Below, piece by piece: positions 44,576-56,224 of a DNA stretch of 64,000 bases; the first letter of the stretch is position 1; each line of letters starts with the position of its first letter. This DNA comes from Channallabes apus (taxonomy: Eukaryota; Chordata; Actinopteri; Siluriformes; Clariidae), in assembly GCA_030522415.1 (NCBI GenBank), contig CM060109.1, positions 23,546,661 to 23,610,660 of the forward strand, written 5' to 3'. The notes under the pieces were generated by a model. That model had not been told where the DNA came from. It ran no database searches and was given only the letters and a program-made list of their open reading frames with translations. Position numbers and translations under genes: made by a program.

Positions 44576-45786
44576 CAGATGTGTCAAGTAACGTACAAAT
44601 ACTTTGTTACCTTACTTAAGTATAAATTTTGGGTATCTATACTTTACTGGAGTAATTATTTTTCAGCTGACTTTTTACTCCTACTCCTTACATTTTAACG
44701 CAATTATCTGTACTTTCTACTCCTTACATTTTAAAAATAGCCTCGTTACTCCTATTTTATTTCAGTTTGTCATTCAAAAAACAAACAAACAAATAAAAAA
44801 AACATCAAGATAAATCGCGCCATCCGGATGGAACGAATTTGATTGTGGTTGGATGAGAAGTATAAACATACCATTCCGACACCCTATTAGTTGGTACACG
44901 ATTCATCGCATCTGCACATGACGTCACATCATACACTCCAGCAAGGACGTTTGAATAAATTAGCATTTTTGGTTGATAACGTTGTGATAAGTAGACGATC
45001 AAGATTCAAGTGGCCAAGCACCAGCGAGGAGGTACACATCCCTGGCAATACCTGGAAGAATTTTTTTAAATGGTTGGATGCAAAAACAGCTCCTTTCGAA
45101 TGCGCTGCAAGCTCTGTGCACCCAAGTACCACGAGCAAATGGCTTTCAAAAACTTGCCGTCTAATTTGAAAAAGCGTATTGAGGTAGGTTGGAACAACAC
45201 ATTTTTCTTTTTTTTTATGGTGTTAGTGCAGTATATACTGTAGGCCTGTGGCACTGTTACGACCCCCGGTCTAGGGTCAAGGGACGCAACAAAGAAAATA
45301 ATAAATTTATTATAAATAAATATTCTTGCAACCAAGATTTTGTGCGTGGTTTTTATTTTAATACACACGCACATACAGGAAGCTCTGGGCGTGCAGATCC
45401 ACGGTCAGCCAATCGCGGCGCACGTCACGGCACGTTCCATCGGGGCGGGGCTTCCTGTGAAAAGGAGAGCGGGAGAGAGAGAAAGGGGGGAGAGATCGCG
45501 CACGCGCTGCTACCCGCCGTCGCGCATGCGCACATACCCGCACTACACACACATACGTGCACTATACCTCTGCACGTAACAGGCACAGCCTAAGCTTTTA
45601 TCCTTAATGCCCCCCCCCTTACATTACTTTTACTTTTATACTTTAAGTAGTTTTGAAACCAGTACTTTACACTTTTACTTGAGTAAAAAGCTTGAGTTGA
45701 TACTTCAACTTCTAAAGAAGTCTTTTTAAACCCTAGTATCTATACTTCTACACAAGGAAAGAATGTGAATACTTTTGACACCACTG
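44576..45786. mobile_element. Non-autonomous hAT element with a BED-finger exon relic
   Basis: Ends CAGATGTGTCAAG and TTTTGACACCACTG. Flanking eight-base sequences GTCAGGTG and CACAGGTG match at six positions, as expected for an old hAT target duplication. Between 45090 and 45183 a frame reads RCKLCAPKYHEQMAFKNLPS, a BED zinc-finger piece, followed by a splice-donor-like GAG/GTAGGT. A solo LTR is nested at 45255-45581. Confidence 0.7.
45255..45581 (-). mobile_element. Solo LTR of the Gypsy-type family, internally shortened
   Basis: 327 bp with the same ends as the LTRs at 20296 and 23474, and a perfect GGCAC target duplication (45250-45254, 45582-45586). About 610-630 bp from the middle of the LTR is missing, joined as GCTCTGGGC/GTGCAGATCC. 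Confidence 0.88.
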
Positions 45787-46114
45787 CACAGGTGTGACTT
45801 CTGCTATGCTTGGTTGGAATAAGAGTTGTACACACACTTTCATAAATAAAAGAAAGTTTTTTTTCTGTACATTGGTTAGAACTCGCTCGTTCTTTTTTAC
45901 GTTTCATATGTGTGTCCAGTTAGATTACGTTACAGCATCTAGCGTTTTTTTTTTGTTTTTTTTAGAGGAGATTTATGGATGCAGTGAGAGAGGACATGAA
46001 GTTAGTTGGTTTGAGAGGAGACGATGCAGACCCCTAAAAGGGAACAGCCAAAAGATAAAGAAGAAGATATGTGCCAGATTATGGCACACAATTACGCAAA
46101 ACTGGTTAAACAGA

Positions 46115-46472
46115 GGCGGCACGGTGGTGTAGTGGTTAGCACTGTCGCCTTGCACCTCCAGGGTCTGGGTTCGATTCTCGCCCAGGCTCGATTCCCGTCT
46201 CTGTTTGCATGGAGTTTGCATGTTCTCCCCGTGCTTGGTGGGTTTCCTCCGGGTACTCTGGTTTCCTCCCACAGTCCAAAGACATGCAGATTAGGCTAAT
46301 TGGCGTTCCTAAATTGCCCGAAGTGTGTGATTGGGTGTGTGAGTGTGTGTATGGGTGTGTGATGGATTGGCAGGGTGTACCCTGCCTAGTGCCCGAAGTC
46401 TCCTGGGATAGGCTCCAGGTCCCCCGTGACCCTGAACACAGGATTAAGCTGTATAGAAAATGAATGAATGAA
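46115..46472 (+). mobile_element. tRNA-derived SINE
   Basis: The head GGTGTAGTGGTTAGCAC and GGTTCGATTC match RNA polymerase III A and B boxes. The body includes CATGTTCTCCCCGTG and CCTCCCACAGTCCAAAGACA, and the tail is (GAAT)n. A perfect 12-bp duplication TGGTTAAACAGA flanks it (46103-46114 and 46473-46484). This is a classical, fairly young insertion. Confidence 0.92.
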
Positions 46473-46484
46473 TGGTTAAACAGA

Positions 46485-47157
46485 ATTTAATGAAACTTTT
46501 TCAGTTCTCAGATATCTGCCTAAGTGAAATCAAAATGTTAAGTAAAAGCAATGTTATCAACAGTTATTTGCTGGATTTAATAATCTACTTTAAAATTAGA
46601 TAATAATAATAATCTACTTGCTCAATGCAACAAACACCTGCACCAACAGATACTAATTAGAAAAACTAAACTGAATATTTTTACTGGGATTAGTTCATAT
46701 TTTCACTGCTGAAATAAGAGCGCTTAAGTGGTATAAGTGAATTTTAACACGGTGGAGTTGTTTTATGATGAAACTTAATCTTTATCCGGTCTACTTTTGG
46801 ATTTCTCATCTGTGATTCACTCAGTGATTAATGACCAGGGCGTGTATTTGACTAACAATGAAAGAAGTACAACTTGGCATAAAGGTGTAAGATGCTCAAC
46901 ATTACACTTTTTATTTTTTATTAATAGGTTAGGCAGAGAGTTCTGTCATACAGAAATACAGGCAGACATGTACATGGGCTTCAACTTGAAATAATAATAT
47001 CATTGATTACATTAAAGCTGATCAGCATATTTTTAGCGTTAACTTTTTAACTATTTCTACAAACTCTTCTTTCCCATCAACGACCAGCTGTGAAAAAAGA
47101 CGTGCACAGCTACCTTTTCCACAGCTACCTTAACGACGAGTACTTCAGCTACTGTGT
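46485..47157. other. Unassigned intergenic sequence
   Basis: AT-rich, no feature recognised. Confidence 0.5.
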
Positions 47158-47165
47158 ACCTAAAC

Positions 47166-48813
47166 CAGTGGTTCTCAAACTTTTTCTGTCATTCCCCACT
47201 TAAGGGGGTGAGCGAATTTTCAAGCCCCACTTGTCAACAAAATAATAACGAAATCGGCCAAGTTTACTGTTTATTGAAATATCAATTTCTAAACCAATAA
47301 GATCAAACACCACCAAGTTAAAAAAAAAAGATAAAATACACGTGCAATTGTTACAAGGCTTACGTTATCACATATCTTTGCATAATTGACCCCATGTTTA
47401 TTAGCTGCTCAGCAATCGTTTGTAGCTTTTTTTGCACTGGCCAATTCTGTATGCAACTTTGAATGAAGCCATTTGTGCTTTGCTGTCCACTGATTCAGAT
47501 TTTACCATGCGATTATCCTGCTGTCTGTATTCTGCCAGCTTTCTTTCAAAGACGTCCAGTGGTTTATTAACGTGACTGGAGTGTGTTTGTCTCTAAGCGT
47601 CTTCCTAATTTGTTGGGTCTCATGCGGTCTGCTGCCAGCAGTTTAAGACACAAAACACACACGGGACTCTCCTCTGCCCCCACCATCCGCACCATGAATC
47701 CAAGCTGAAGATAGGCTTCATTAGGGGTGGGCGATATAACCAAAATCTTCTAACACGGTAGAAGCTATTTTCTACCTCGATAACGATATATATCACAATA
47801 TAGCAATTTGTATGTGAAAATGCATAAATAAAAATGAAAACACAAAGAAACTGTTTTACATAATGTAATTTTATTTAAACTGTGAATTGCTGAGGTTTGC
47901 AGCATTTTTTTTTTTTTTTTACTTTGGCCATATTCGTTTGGATGCTTGTATTTCAGATGATAGAAAAGGTTTGACGTGTTTCCGCCACTTGTTAAAACAG
48001 TGCACTTGTGTACTTTCCAAATCACGTTCATCTCATTCGTATCACTTTTCTTATACCCAAACCAATTCCACACCACAGACGAGGCACCTTTTTTCTTTAC
48101 AACCTCCTCGTTCTTGGTTTTGTCACATGTAAGCAAACTCACTGCTGCTGCACTTCTTCCATTGTCGAAGTGTATGTGAAGCCAAACACATCAAAAGTGG
48201 GACGAAACCGCGGCACCCGATTGAACCGAATATCTGCGCAAATACAGCGCAGCGCGACTACTTGAATAGCGCAGTGATGATCTGGTTTATTTGCGCAGCC
48301 CGGTGGATCGCGCAGCGCCGCTCGAATCACAAACCTGCGCGACTCACTGTGTTTTATTTAAAAACAATTTATTTAAAATGTCAGGACTGTTTAATATTGT
48401 TTCCGCCTTGCCATGCCTGGTTTGTACGTGCGCATCCCAGTGGGGTAAAATGTATTTTGATGGTCGGCGCGGTTTATTTCTGTCAGAGTCACACACCGCT
48501 GCCCAGTGGGTCGCGCAGGTTTGTGATTCGAGCAGCGCTGCTTAAGTTCGTCCGACGTTAAACCGTTATTGTTCCACTATGGTTCCACTTTTTCTCCCGG
48601 CCCACAACTGATGTTATTTTAAATTTACTTGTATTAATGATCCATTTATTTGTGTGTGATTGTTTAGTTTTGAGCGTACGCTCTTCAATATCAATAAAGA
48701 AAAGCATGAATTAGAATAGGTACTTTCCTGTTTTTCCTCCCGTTCATTGCGCCCCACCTGTCATGTCTGTATTCCCCACAAGTGGGGCGCGCCCCACAGT
48801 TTGAGAACCACTG
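47166..48813 (-). mobile_element. hAT element with BED zinc-finger relic
   Basis: TIRs CAGTGGTTCTCAAACT and AGTTTGAGAACCACTG; perfect 8-bp duplication ACCTAAAC (47158-47165 and 48814-48821). A minus-strand frame at 47765-48142 contains VVWNWFGYKKSDTNE and GGNTSNLFYHLKYKHP, a BED zinc finger with the first Cys pair eroded. It may belong to a nested second hAT starting near 47725 (GGGGTGGGCGATATA). The catalytic transposase is gone. A hairpin-forming insert lies at 48311-48541. Confidence 0.88.
48311..48541. repeat. GC-rich inverted repeat inside the hAT element
   Basis: CGCTCGAATCACAAACCTGC at the left and GCAGGTTTGTGATTCGAGC at the right are inverted copies about 160 bp apart; with flanking bases the arm is about 32 bp. 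Probably a small MITE. Confidence 0.7.
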
Positions 48814-49240
48814 ACCTAAACAATGATAAAACGCCATTACCCCTCTTAACCACAAGATGGCACTAACACCACAAACCTGAAACAGATGAAAAAATTGCAG
48901 AGGAAGTGTTTACCGTAATGTTTAGAGAATATGGTGAAACTGCTTTGCTACATACCGTAGACCGTGTGGTATATGCAAACGTGTTTCGTGTATATACGGT
49001 GTTTTACACTTTTAATATATACGTGTTTTGTATGCTTTTTAATACGAGGGTTGTACCTGCGGTTGAAAAGTTTGACAATATACGATATATTTTCATATTA
49101 AACGGCCATTGAACCTCCAGTGCGTTTATCATTCAGGTCGCTCTTTTGACCTTGTACGAGTTTTAGAAGCGTGCCTGAACGTCCTCGCACAGTATTATTG
49201 TTAATATTGTTCTTACAATAATATAATTATTACTGCGAGC

Positions 49241-52200
49241 ATGTTTGCGGTTCGCGCGGTGCTGAAGCCTGTGACGGCTCGGCTTGCTCAGACAGGAGCC
49301 GCGCGCTTTATCCACTTCAGCGCCCGGTGCAGCAGCGCCAAAGTGGCCGTGGTGAGTCAGGAGTCAGCTTATAAACTGTAATGTCTGCGACAGCTGGTGT
49401 TATGACAAACGAGCAGCTAACGTTAGAAATTATATATCGATAAATGCTTGTGCAGCTGTGCGTAAGACATGCAGACAGAAATATTAACAAAAAATTACAG
49501 TAGGTGCTGTTTGAGTGCAAAAGTGAAAAAGACATTCATTGCCACAGGTCCATCTGTCTAAATATAAGTTACATTAGATGACCGAACGTATGTGGTCACC
49601 TGACACCTGATTTTCTTTCCCCCCAAACTGCTGCCACAAATTTGGAAATGCAAATGTGGATGTCATTGTAAGGGGGGGTTGCATGCCTTCGAACTGTGGG
49701 GAAAAACCTGAGTATTTTTGGTAATTTAGTCCGTCCACGTGCCATCTAGCAGATACTCCCCACTCTGGAGATACATCCATCATTTCTGTGGCAGTTACGT
49801 AAGGGGTCGGGTTGCCAGCTTGACACTGGTTGTCATTCAGTATGGTCACTTTGGGAACGGGTCAATTCACCTAAACTGCATGTCTTTGAACAGTTGGAGG
49901 AAACCGGGGGGACCTGGAGAACATACACACATAGACCTGAGGCAGAATCTGAACCCTCGATGCTGGAGGTGTGAGGTCACAGTGCTAAGCACTACGCCAC
50001 TGTGTGACAGGATGCTGTAATTTAGTTTGACAATTACCCTGGAATTCACAAGCCCAAACCTGTCACAATGTGCACAAAGTGAATATAGTTTTGCTAAGGT
50101 TATAGTAAAATAATTTTAGTGTCCTACACAGAGCCCTGACCTTAAACGCACACCTTTGAGAGGAACCTAACATCAGTACCTGATCTCAGTAATGCTCAAG
50201 TTGCTGAATGAACACAAATTCTTACAGCCATGCTTAAAAATCAAGTAAAAATAGTAATAGCAATGAGGGAAATAAATCTTGAGTAAAATATTTGCTGTAA
50301 AGTGTATTGTGCCAGCTGTGCAATTTATGCAAGGCAGTCTTAAGTTGGTATGTTGGGCAAATGACAAGGAGCAAATTGTGATGGCTAGACAACTGGATCA
50401 ACTCCAAAACTTCAGGTCTTGTGGGATGTTCCCAGTCTGCAGTGGTCAGGACCTACAGTACCAAAAGTGAACCAAGGAATTCAAAAGTGATCCACGGTGA
50501 ACTGGTGAAGAAAGGCTTACTGATGCACGTAGGGCTTGAAGACTGGCCCGTGTAGTCCGATCCAATAGCAAAGCTACTGTAGCTCAAGCTGCTGAAACGG
50601 TTAATGTTGATTCCCATAGAAAGGTATCAGATCACACGGCACATCACTGTTTTCGCGGCAAAGGGTGGACCCACTCAGTATTAGATGAGTGGTCTTCATG
50701 TTGCAGCTGCATAATCAGTGTAAATATGTCGTTCATGCTGCAGCCAGCATGGCTTTTCAGTTTTTCAGTTTCCAGTAATGTTACTGTTTGCACCATTTTT
50801 ACTATATGGATAACCTAAGGCATTGTCCTTGGCTCTTTTTGTCCTGATTTCCAGGTGCTGTCTGGATGTGGCGTGTTTGATGGTACAGAGATCCATGAGG
50901 CATCAGCGTGAGTTCAGTAATAGTGTTAATGGTTATGTCTGCATGAATCACTACCACCTCTGTAGGATCTGTGTACTCAGAAATGCTGGTTTATACAGAA
51001 TCTTGGTGCATCTGAGTCGGGGTGGTGCCCAGGTCCAGATGTATGCTCCTGATATGTCTCAGATGCACGTTATAGACCACAGCAAGGGGCAGCCTTCAGA
51101 GGAGTCCAGGTAACAAACAGAGAGCAGATTCTGCATCAAGATTGCCATTGGTCCTTTTTTTTACACTGCTTATAGTCATAATCTTATATGTATGTTGTTC
51201 AGGAATGTCCTAGCTGAGTCAGCTCGCATTGCCAGGGGTAACATCACTGACCTGGCTAAGCTGAGTGCCAGTAACCATGATGCAGTCATATTCCCAGGAG
51301 GATTTGGGGCTGCTAAAAACCTGTAAGGGTTATCATGATCTTTCTGTTTGTATTAGGCATAAATAAATAGGTAGCTAGTTTATTTCATGTCTGAATTGGC
51401 AGACATGTATTTGCTAGAAATATCCATAAAAGTTTCCAAGGCTACACAATTATGACTTTATCAGGTCAACATTTGCTGTTGATGGAAAAGACTGCACTGT
51501 GAATAAGGAGGTGGAGCGTGTCTTGAAGGACTTCCATAAAGCAGGCAAGCCTATTGGGTAAGTAACCTGTGTTTCTGAGCATTATAATATCATAATAATT
51601 ATATCATAAATAACATATAGCTGCAAGGGTTTAGCTTTTTAGAAAAACTTAACACACAGTCACATCAAGATTTACTTCCTTCCATTTTAGAATGATACCT
51701 TAGTGATTGCTTTTACCCTGATTAGCAGTATTTAGCCACATTGTAGTTGTCCATTTGTGGAGTTCAGTGCTGTTGTTTTTCCCTCATTTTTTCCAGGTTG
51801 TGCTGTATCTCTCCGGTGCTGGCAGCAAAGGTGCTCCCAAGGGTAGAAGTGACTGTGGGTCATGAGGAAGAAGAGGGGGGAAAGTGGCCATACGCTGGCA
51901 CTGCTCAGGCCATCACTGCACTCGGGGCCAAACACAAAGTCAAAGATGTCACCATATCCTTTACAGTACATATCAGATGCTGCATTCTTTCATATTTAGT
52001 GCCTTTACATTGCATGTCTTGTCCTGTCAATAGCTTTATTAACTTAGAAATCTGACTGTGGTAAAATTTCACATCTGGTAAACACTTTAAATTTGATCCC
52101 CTTGTCCCTTGATTTTAACCTTAACCTTTGACCCTCACGAAGCTCATGTTGATCCAAAGAATAAGGTTGTGACCTCCCCAGCATTCATGTGTGACACCCA

Positions 52201-52267
52201 GCTACACCTGATCTTTGATGGGATTGGTTCCATGGTCAGAGATGTCCTGAAGCTGACTGGCAAATAA
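49241..52267 (+). CDS. gatd3: ES1/GATD3 mitochondrial protein of the DJ-1/PfpI family
   Basis: Glutamine-amidotransferase-like class 1 protein, mitochondrial; its enzymatic role is poorly defined. Exons: 49241-49351, 50855-50907, 50999-51109, 51203-51322, 51465-51557, 51797-51953, 52139-52267; 774 nt, 257 aa plus stop, all frames closing. The N-terminus ([20 protein letters not shown]) is basic with no acidic residue, fitting a mitochondrial presequence. Family motifs are [28 protein letters not shown] and the nucleophile-elbow-like [12 protein letters not shown], then [20 protein letters not shown]. The last intron (51954-52138) has AT-AC ends. Intron 1 contains SINE and Tc1 relics. Confidence 0.93.
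49850..50020 (-). mobile_element. Old SINE copy in gatd3 intron 1
   Basis: CAGTGCTAAGCACTACGCCA and TGGAGGAAACCGGGGGGACC are the complement of the head and body of the SINE at 46115-46472. Strongly diverged. Confidence 0.7.
50325..50710 (+). mobile_element. Tc1-like transposase N-terminal relic in gatd3 intron 1
   Basis: Broken frames match the DNA-binding half of a fish Tc1 family: GAGCAAATTGTGATGGCTAG (…QIVMAR…), GGGATGTTCCCAGTCTGCAG and GGCCCGTGTAGTCCGATCCA (…LARVVRSN…). The catalytic half is missing. Confidence 0.6.
51954..52138 (+). other. U12-type AT-AC intron of gatd3
   Basis: The 5' end ATATCCTTT is the exact U12-class donor consensus. CCTTAAC at 52119-52125, about 14 nt from the end, matches the U12 branch-point consensus. 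The intron ends CTCAC. Splicing at these points is required to join ...KVKDVT to [11 protein letters not shown] in frame. Confidence 0.92.
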
Positions 52268-52370
52268 CTGGAACATGCCTTCCTTAAAAGCTGCACTTAC
52301 TCTGCATTTTGGCACACAACCACAGCGTATTGTACATGCATCTGATCTCGTGTGAAAAAATAAACAAAAA
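52268..52370 (+). terminator. gatd3 3' UTR and polyadenylation signal
   Basis: AATAAA at 52359-52364, about 95 bases after the stop. Confidence 0.75.
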
Positions 52371-53102
52371 CTATTTCATAAATTCAGCCAGGTCAGTGAA
52401 CCACATTTGCTTGGCAAACTGCAACAGATTGCAATAAGCTTGGAAAAATATACAAATATTTTGCTTCAAATTGCCATGTGATATATGAATAAATCAGCCT
52501 TACAGAGCCCGAAAGTGATTAAAGTGACAGACATCATCAATCAAAGGCCTATCTGTCCATGTTTTCATTACTTTTAAATGTCCACTAGATGGTGCAAGGT
52601 CACAAGGAAACTGCCACTTCTAGAACTAGAGTATTCTAGTACAGTACCTTTGAATAAAAATGCTTGATGTCTTCAGTTTTTGATCCAAATTGTTTGTGTT
52701 TTAGGATGGGGATAAAAGTTTTCTCTTTGTTTTGGCAAGTTACAAAATGTAATTTTAGAATCAAACTAAAATTAAAAAAAAGTTGAGTTTTAATTCCTCT
52801 CTTAATATCAAGTCATTATGTAGCTGTTAAAGAAACTTGATTTCTATGTGACTTGCATGGTCATGTCTTGTGTTTTGTATTATAGTGTGTTATCGGAGAC
52901 TGTAATGATGTACTGGCTATAGAGATGTGAATTTCATCACAGCAGATGCATTAAGGTGACTTATAAAGACTGACCCTAGTCTTTAGGTGGCTTCACTCAC
53001 GACAACAACCGCCAGGCACACTTTGCTCCTCACTAACATAACTATATTCATTTGTACTGATAAGTAAGGTGTTGCGGCTATACACTCCTTATAAAAGATC
53101 TA

Positions 53103-54722
53103 CAGTGGTGTGAAAAACTATTTGCCCCCCTCCTGATTTCTTATTCTTTTGCCTGTTTGTCACACAAAATGTTTCTGATCATCAAACACATTTAATTATT
53201 AGTCAAAGATAACACAAGTAAATACAAAATGCAGTTTTTAAATGAGGGGTTTTATTATTTAGGGAGAAAAAAAATCCAAACCTACATGGCCCTGTGTGAA
53301 AAAGTAATTGCCCCCTGAACCTAATAACTGGTTGGGCCACCCTTAGCAGCAATAACTGCAATCAAGCGTTTGCGATAACTTGCAACGAGTCTTTTACTGC
53401 GCTCTGGAGGAATTTTGGTCCACTCATCTTTTCAGAATTGTTGTAATTCAGCTTTATTTGAGGGTTTTCTAGCATGAACCGCCTTTTTAAGGTCATGCCA
53501 CAACATCTCAATAGGATTCAGGTCAGGACTTTGACTAGGCCACTCCAAAGTCTTCATTTAGTTTTTCTTCAGCCATTCAGAGGTGGATTTGCTGGTGTGT
53601 TTTGGGTCATTGTCCTGCTGCAGCACCCAAGATCGCTTCAGCTTGAGTTGACGAACAGATGGCCGGACATTCTCCTTCAGGATTTTTTGGTAGACAGTAG
53701 AATTCATGGTTCCAGCTATCACAGCAAGCCTTCCAGGTCCTGAAGCAGCAAAACAACCCCAGACCATCACACTACCACCACCATATTTTACTGTTGGTAT
53801 GATGTTCTTTTTCTGAAATGCTGTGTTACTTTTACGCCAGATGTAACGGGACACGCACCTTCCAAAAAGTTCAACTTTTTGTCTCGTCGGTCCACAAGGT
53901 ATTTTCCCAAAAGTCTTGGCAATCACTGAGATGTTTTTTAGCAAAATTGAGACGAACCTTAATGTTCTTTCTGCTTAAAAGTGGTTTGCGCCTTGGAAAT
54001 CTGCCATGCAGGCCGTTTTTGCCCAGTCTCTTTCTTATGGTGGAGTCGTGAACACTGACCTTAATTGAGGCAAGTGAGGCCTGCAGTTCTTTAGATGTTG
54101 TCCTGGGGTCTTTTGTGGCCTCTCGGATGAGTTGTCTCTGCGCTCTTGGGGTAATTTTGGTCGGCCGGCCACTCCTGGGAAGGTTCACCACTGTTCCATG
54201 TTTTTGCCATTTGTGGATAATGGCTCTCACTGTGGTTCGCTGGAGTCCCAAAGCTTTAGAAATGGCTTTATAACCTTTACCAGACTAATAGATCTCAATT
54301 ACTTTTGTTCTCATTTGTTCCTGAATTTCTTTGGATCTTTGCATGATGTCTAGCTTTTGAGGTGCTTTTGGTCTACTTCTCTGTGTCAGGTAGCTCCTAT
54401 TTAAGTGATTTCTTGATTGAAACAGGTGTGGCAGTAATCAGGCCTGGGGGTGACTACAGAAATTGAACTCAGGTGTGATAAACCACAGTTAAGCTATTTT
54501 TTAACAAGGGGGGCAATCACTTTTTCACACAGGGCCATGTAGATTTGGAGTTTTTTTTTCTCCCTTAATAACGTAAACCTTCATTTAAAAACTGCATTTT
54601 GTGTTCAATTATGTTATCTTTGACATAGTTAATGGTTTTTGATGAGCAGAAACATTTAAGTGTGACAAACATGCAAAAGAATAAGAAATCAGGAGGGGGG
54701 CAAATAGTTTTTCACACCACTG
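53103..54722 (-). mobile_element. Tc1-like transposon, copy 4
   Basis: Full length at 1620 bp, TA-flanked, same family as copies 1-3. The transposase is dead: codon 20 (Gln) is TAG, an extra base in the A-run after the DETK motif shifts frame, and codon 262 (Lys) is TAA. Residue 2 is Gln instead of Pro. Confidence 0.95.
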
Positions 54723-54974
54723 TAAGGTCTGCAATTTTGGCTTGCAGTGAACAGAGCAGAATTATTGTACAACATACAGTTTTAATAGAAGAAAACGCCA
54801 TGGATTTGGAGTGCAAGGTTTTAATTTACATAGTTTTTTCTGAAAGTAACGCATGATCAAAACTTTATATACTACACACCTAATTTTTGGTTAAGAATCC
54901 CTTAGCAGTTTCACCTTTTGCATAACTACACTACTCTCAAGTGCAGAGTGGTATATACAGCCCAGATCATCACT

Positions 54975-55195
54975 GGAGGTGAGCTTACCTCCCTTCCTCT
55001 CTCCAAAACAGATGCATGAGGAAAGCACTGAGGATCATACAAGACCCTTACTACCCAAATCACAGTGTCTTCTCATTACTACCTTCAGGTAGACGATTCT
55101 CCTGCATCAGAACACACACAAATTGACTCAAGAACAGTTTTATCCCAGAAGCAATACTGCTGCTTAACAACAATAAATTATACCAATAAAGAACA
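54975..55195 (+). mobile_element. LINE ORF2 C-terminal relic
   Basis: Broken frames read ALRIIQDPYYPNHSVFSLLP, then SGRRFSCIRTHT and LKNSFIPEAILLLNN. This is the conserved C-terminal end of several fish non-LTR retrotransposons (…LPSGRR.R..R…NSF.P.A..LLN…). Only the 3' end is present. Confidence 0.65.
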
Positions 55196-55519
55196 TTTGC
55201 ATAGTCACTAAACTTATTACACTGCTACAGGCTGTATCATTTTCAGTACACTACTGCATGCTGCACTTTAATGGGCTGATAAAAAAAATGTTTACATACC
55301 TCCCTGCACAAACATTGTAGATCACACAACAGTATTTTGCACATACCTTTTTACTACACTTTATAGTACTTCTGTTTACTACAGTATAGTAACAACCTTT
55401 TAATTCTTAATAACTACAAGGAGTTTAGTGCATTGTTGATTTTTCACACAAGAATTGAACTATTTTTATACTTTACTTAACAAAAAAACTGAATTTGAAT
55501 CTAGTTGCCATCAACAAGC

Positions 55520-56224
55520 TTCTAACAGAATTCTGATTGGATATTCAACCACTCTGTTCAGCAAAATTGGTACGTGTTCATTTTTTTTCCTGGCACAGAC
55601 TCTTAAGCATGGTCCACAAATTTCTGATAGATCTGAGATTTGAAAAGCTTCTAGTTAGCCTGCATCTATTCCACAATGAGATTTAACATGTGTTTTAGGG
55701 TCATATTCCTGTTTGATCATCTGATTATTTAAGGTTATGCTGAAGAATCTTGAGGTTCTTCTCCTTCTTAATTATTCTGTCCACTATGTACAATGCATCA
55801 GCAATACCAGCAACAAAACAGCCACAAAACATTATGTTATCATCACCATGCATAACAGTTGTTACACACATGCTCTTGGGGTTGAATGTCGCACATTTAC
55901 TCCTCCAAATATACCTCTGTTAAAAAATTTCCTCCTGAAGTATTTTTCCATGTGGTCAGCTGCAAACTTTGGTTAAGCTTAAATGTGTAGATTTTGCAGC
56001 TGGGGCTTCTTACTTGGATGTCAGCTATTTAGTCCATGGTGAATCTTACTTGACTGTAGACAGGTACTCTGATCTTGTGCTCCAAAGTTTTCTTCTCTTA
56101 ATGATGTCTGCTATACAATTAATTTGCCTTAGAAAAAGACCAGTTCAGAACAACCACTAAAATCCCAATACTTCCATGACATTCATGTTCATGATGAGTG
56201 TGTGTAAACTTCTGTTTGCAACTG
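55520..56224 (-). mobile_element. Eroded Sleeping Beauty-type Tc1 copy
   Basis: The right end GTGTGTAAACTTCTGTTTGC, then AACTG, resembles the terminal repeat of the Sleeping Beauty/salmonid Tc1 group. Inside, AACAAAACAGCCACAAAACAT and ATGCTCTTGGGGTTGAATG follow the order of its minus-strand transposase. No open frame and no clear left end. Confidence 0.6.

Noticed and set aside
46115..46200. A functional tRNA gene
   Set aside because: The A and B boxes belong to a SINE with a GAAT tail and 12-bp target duplications; no complete cloverleaf with an anticodon arm is evident.
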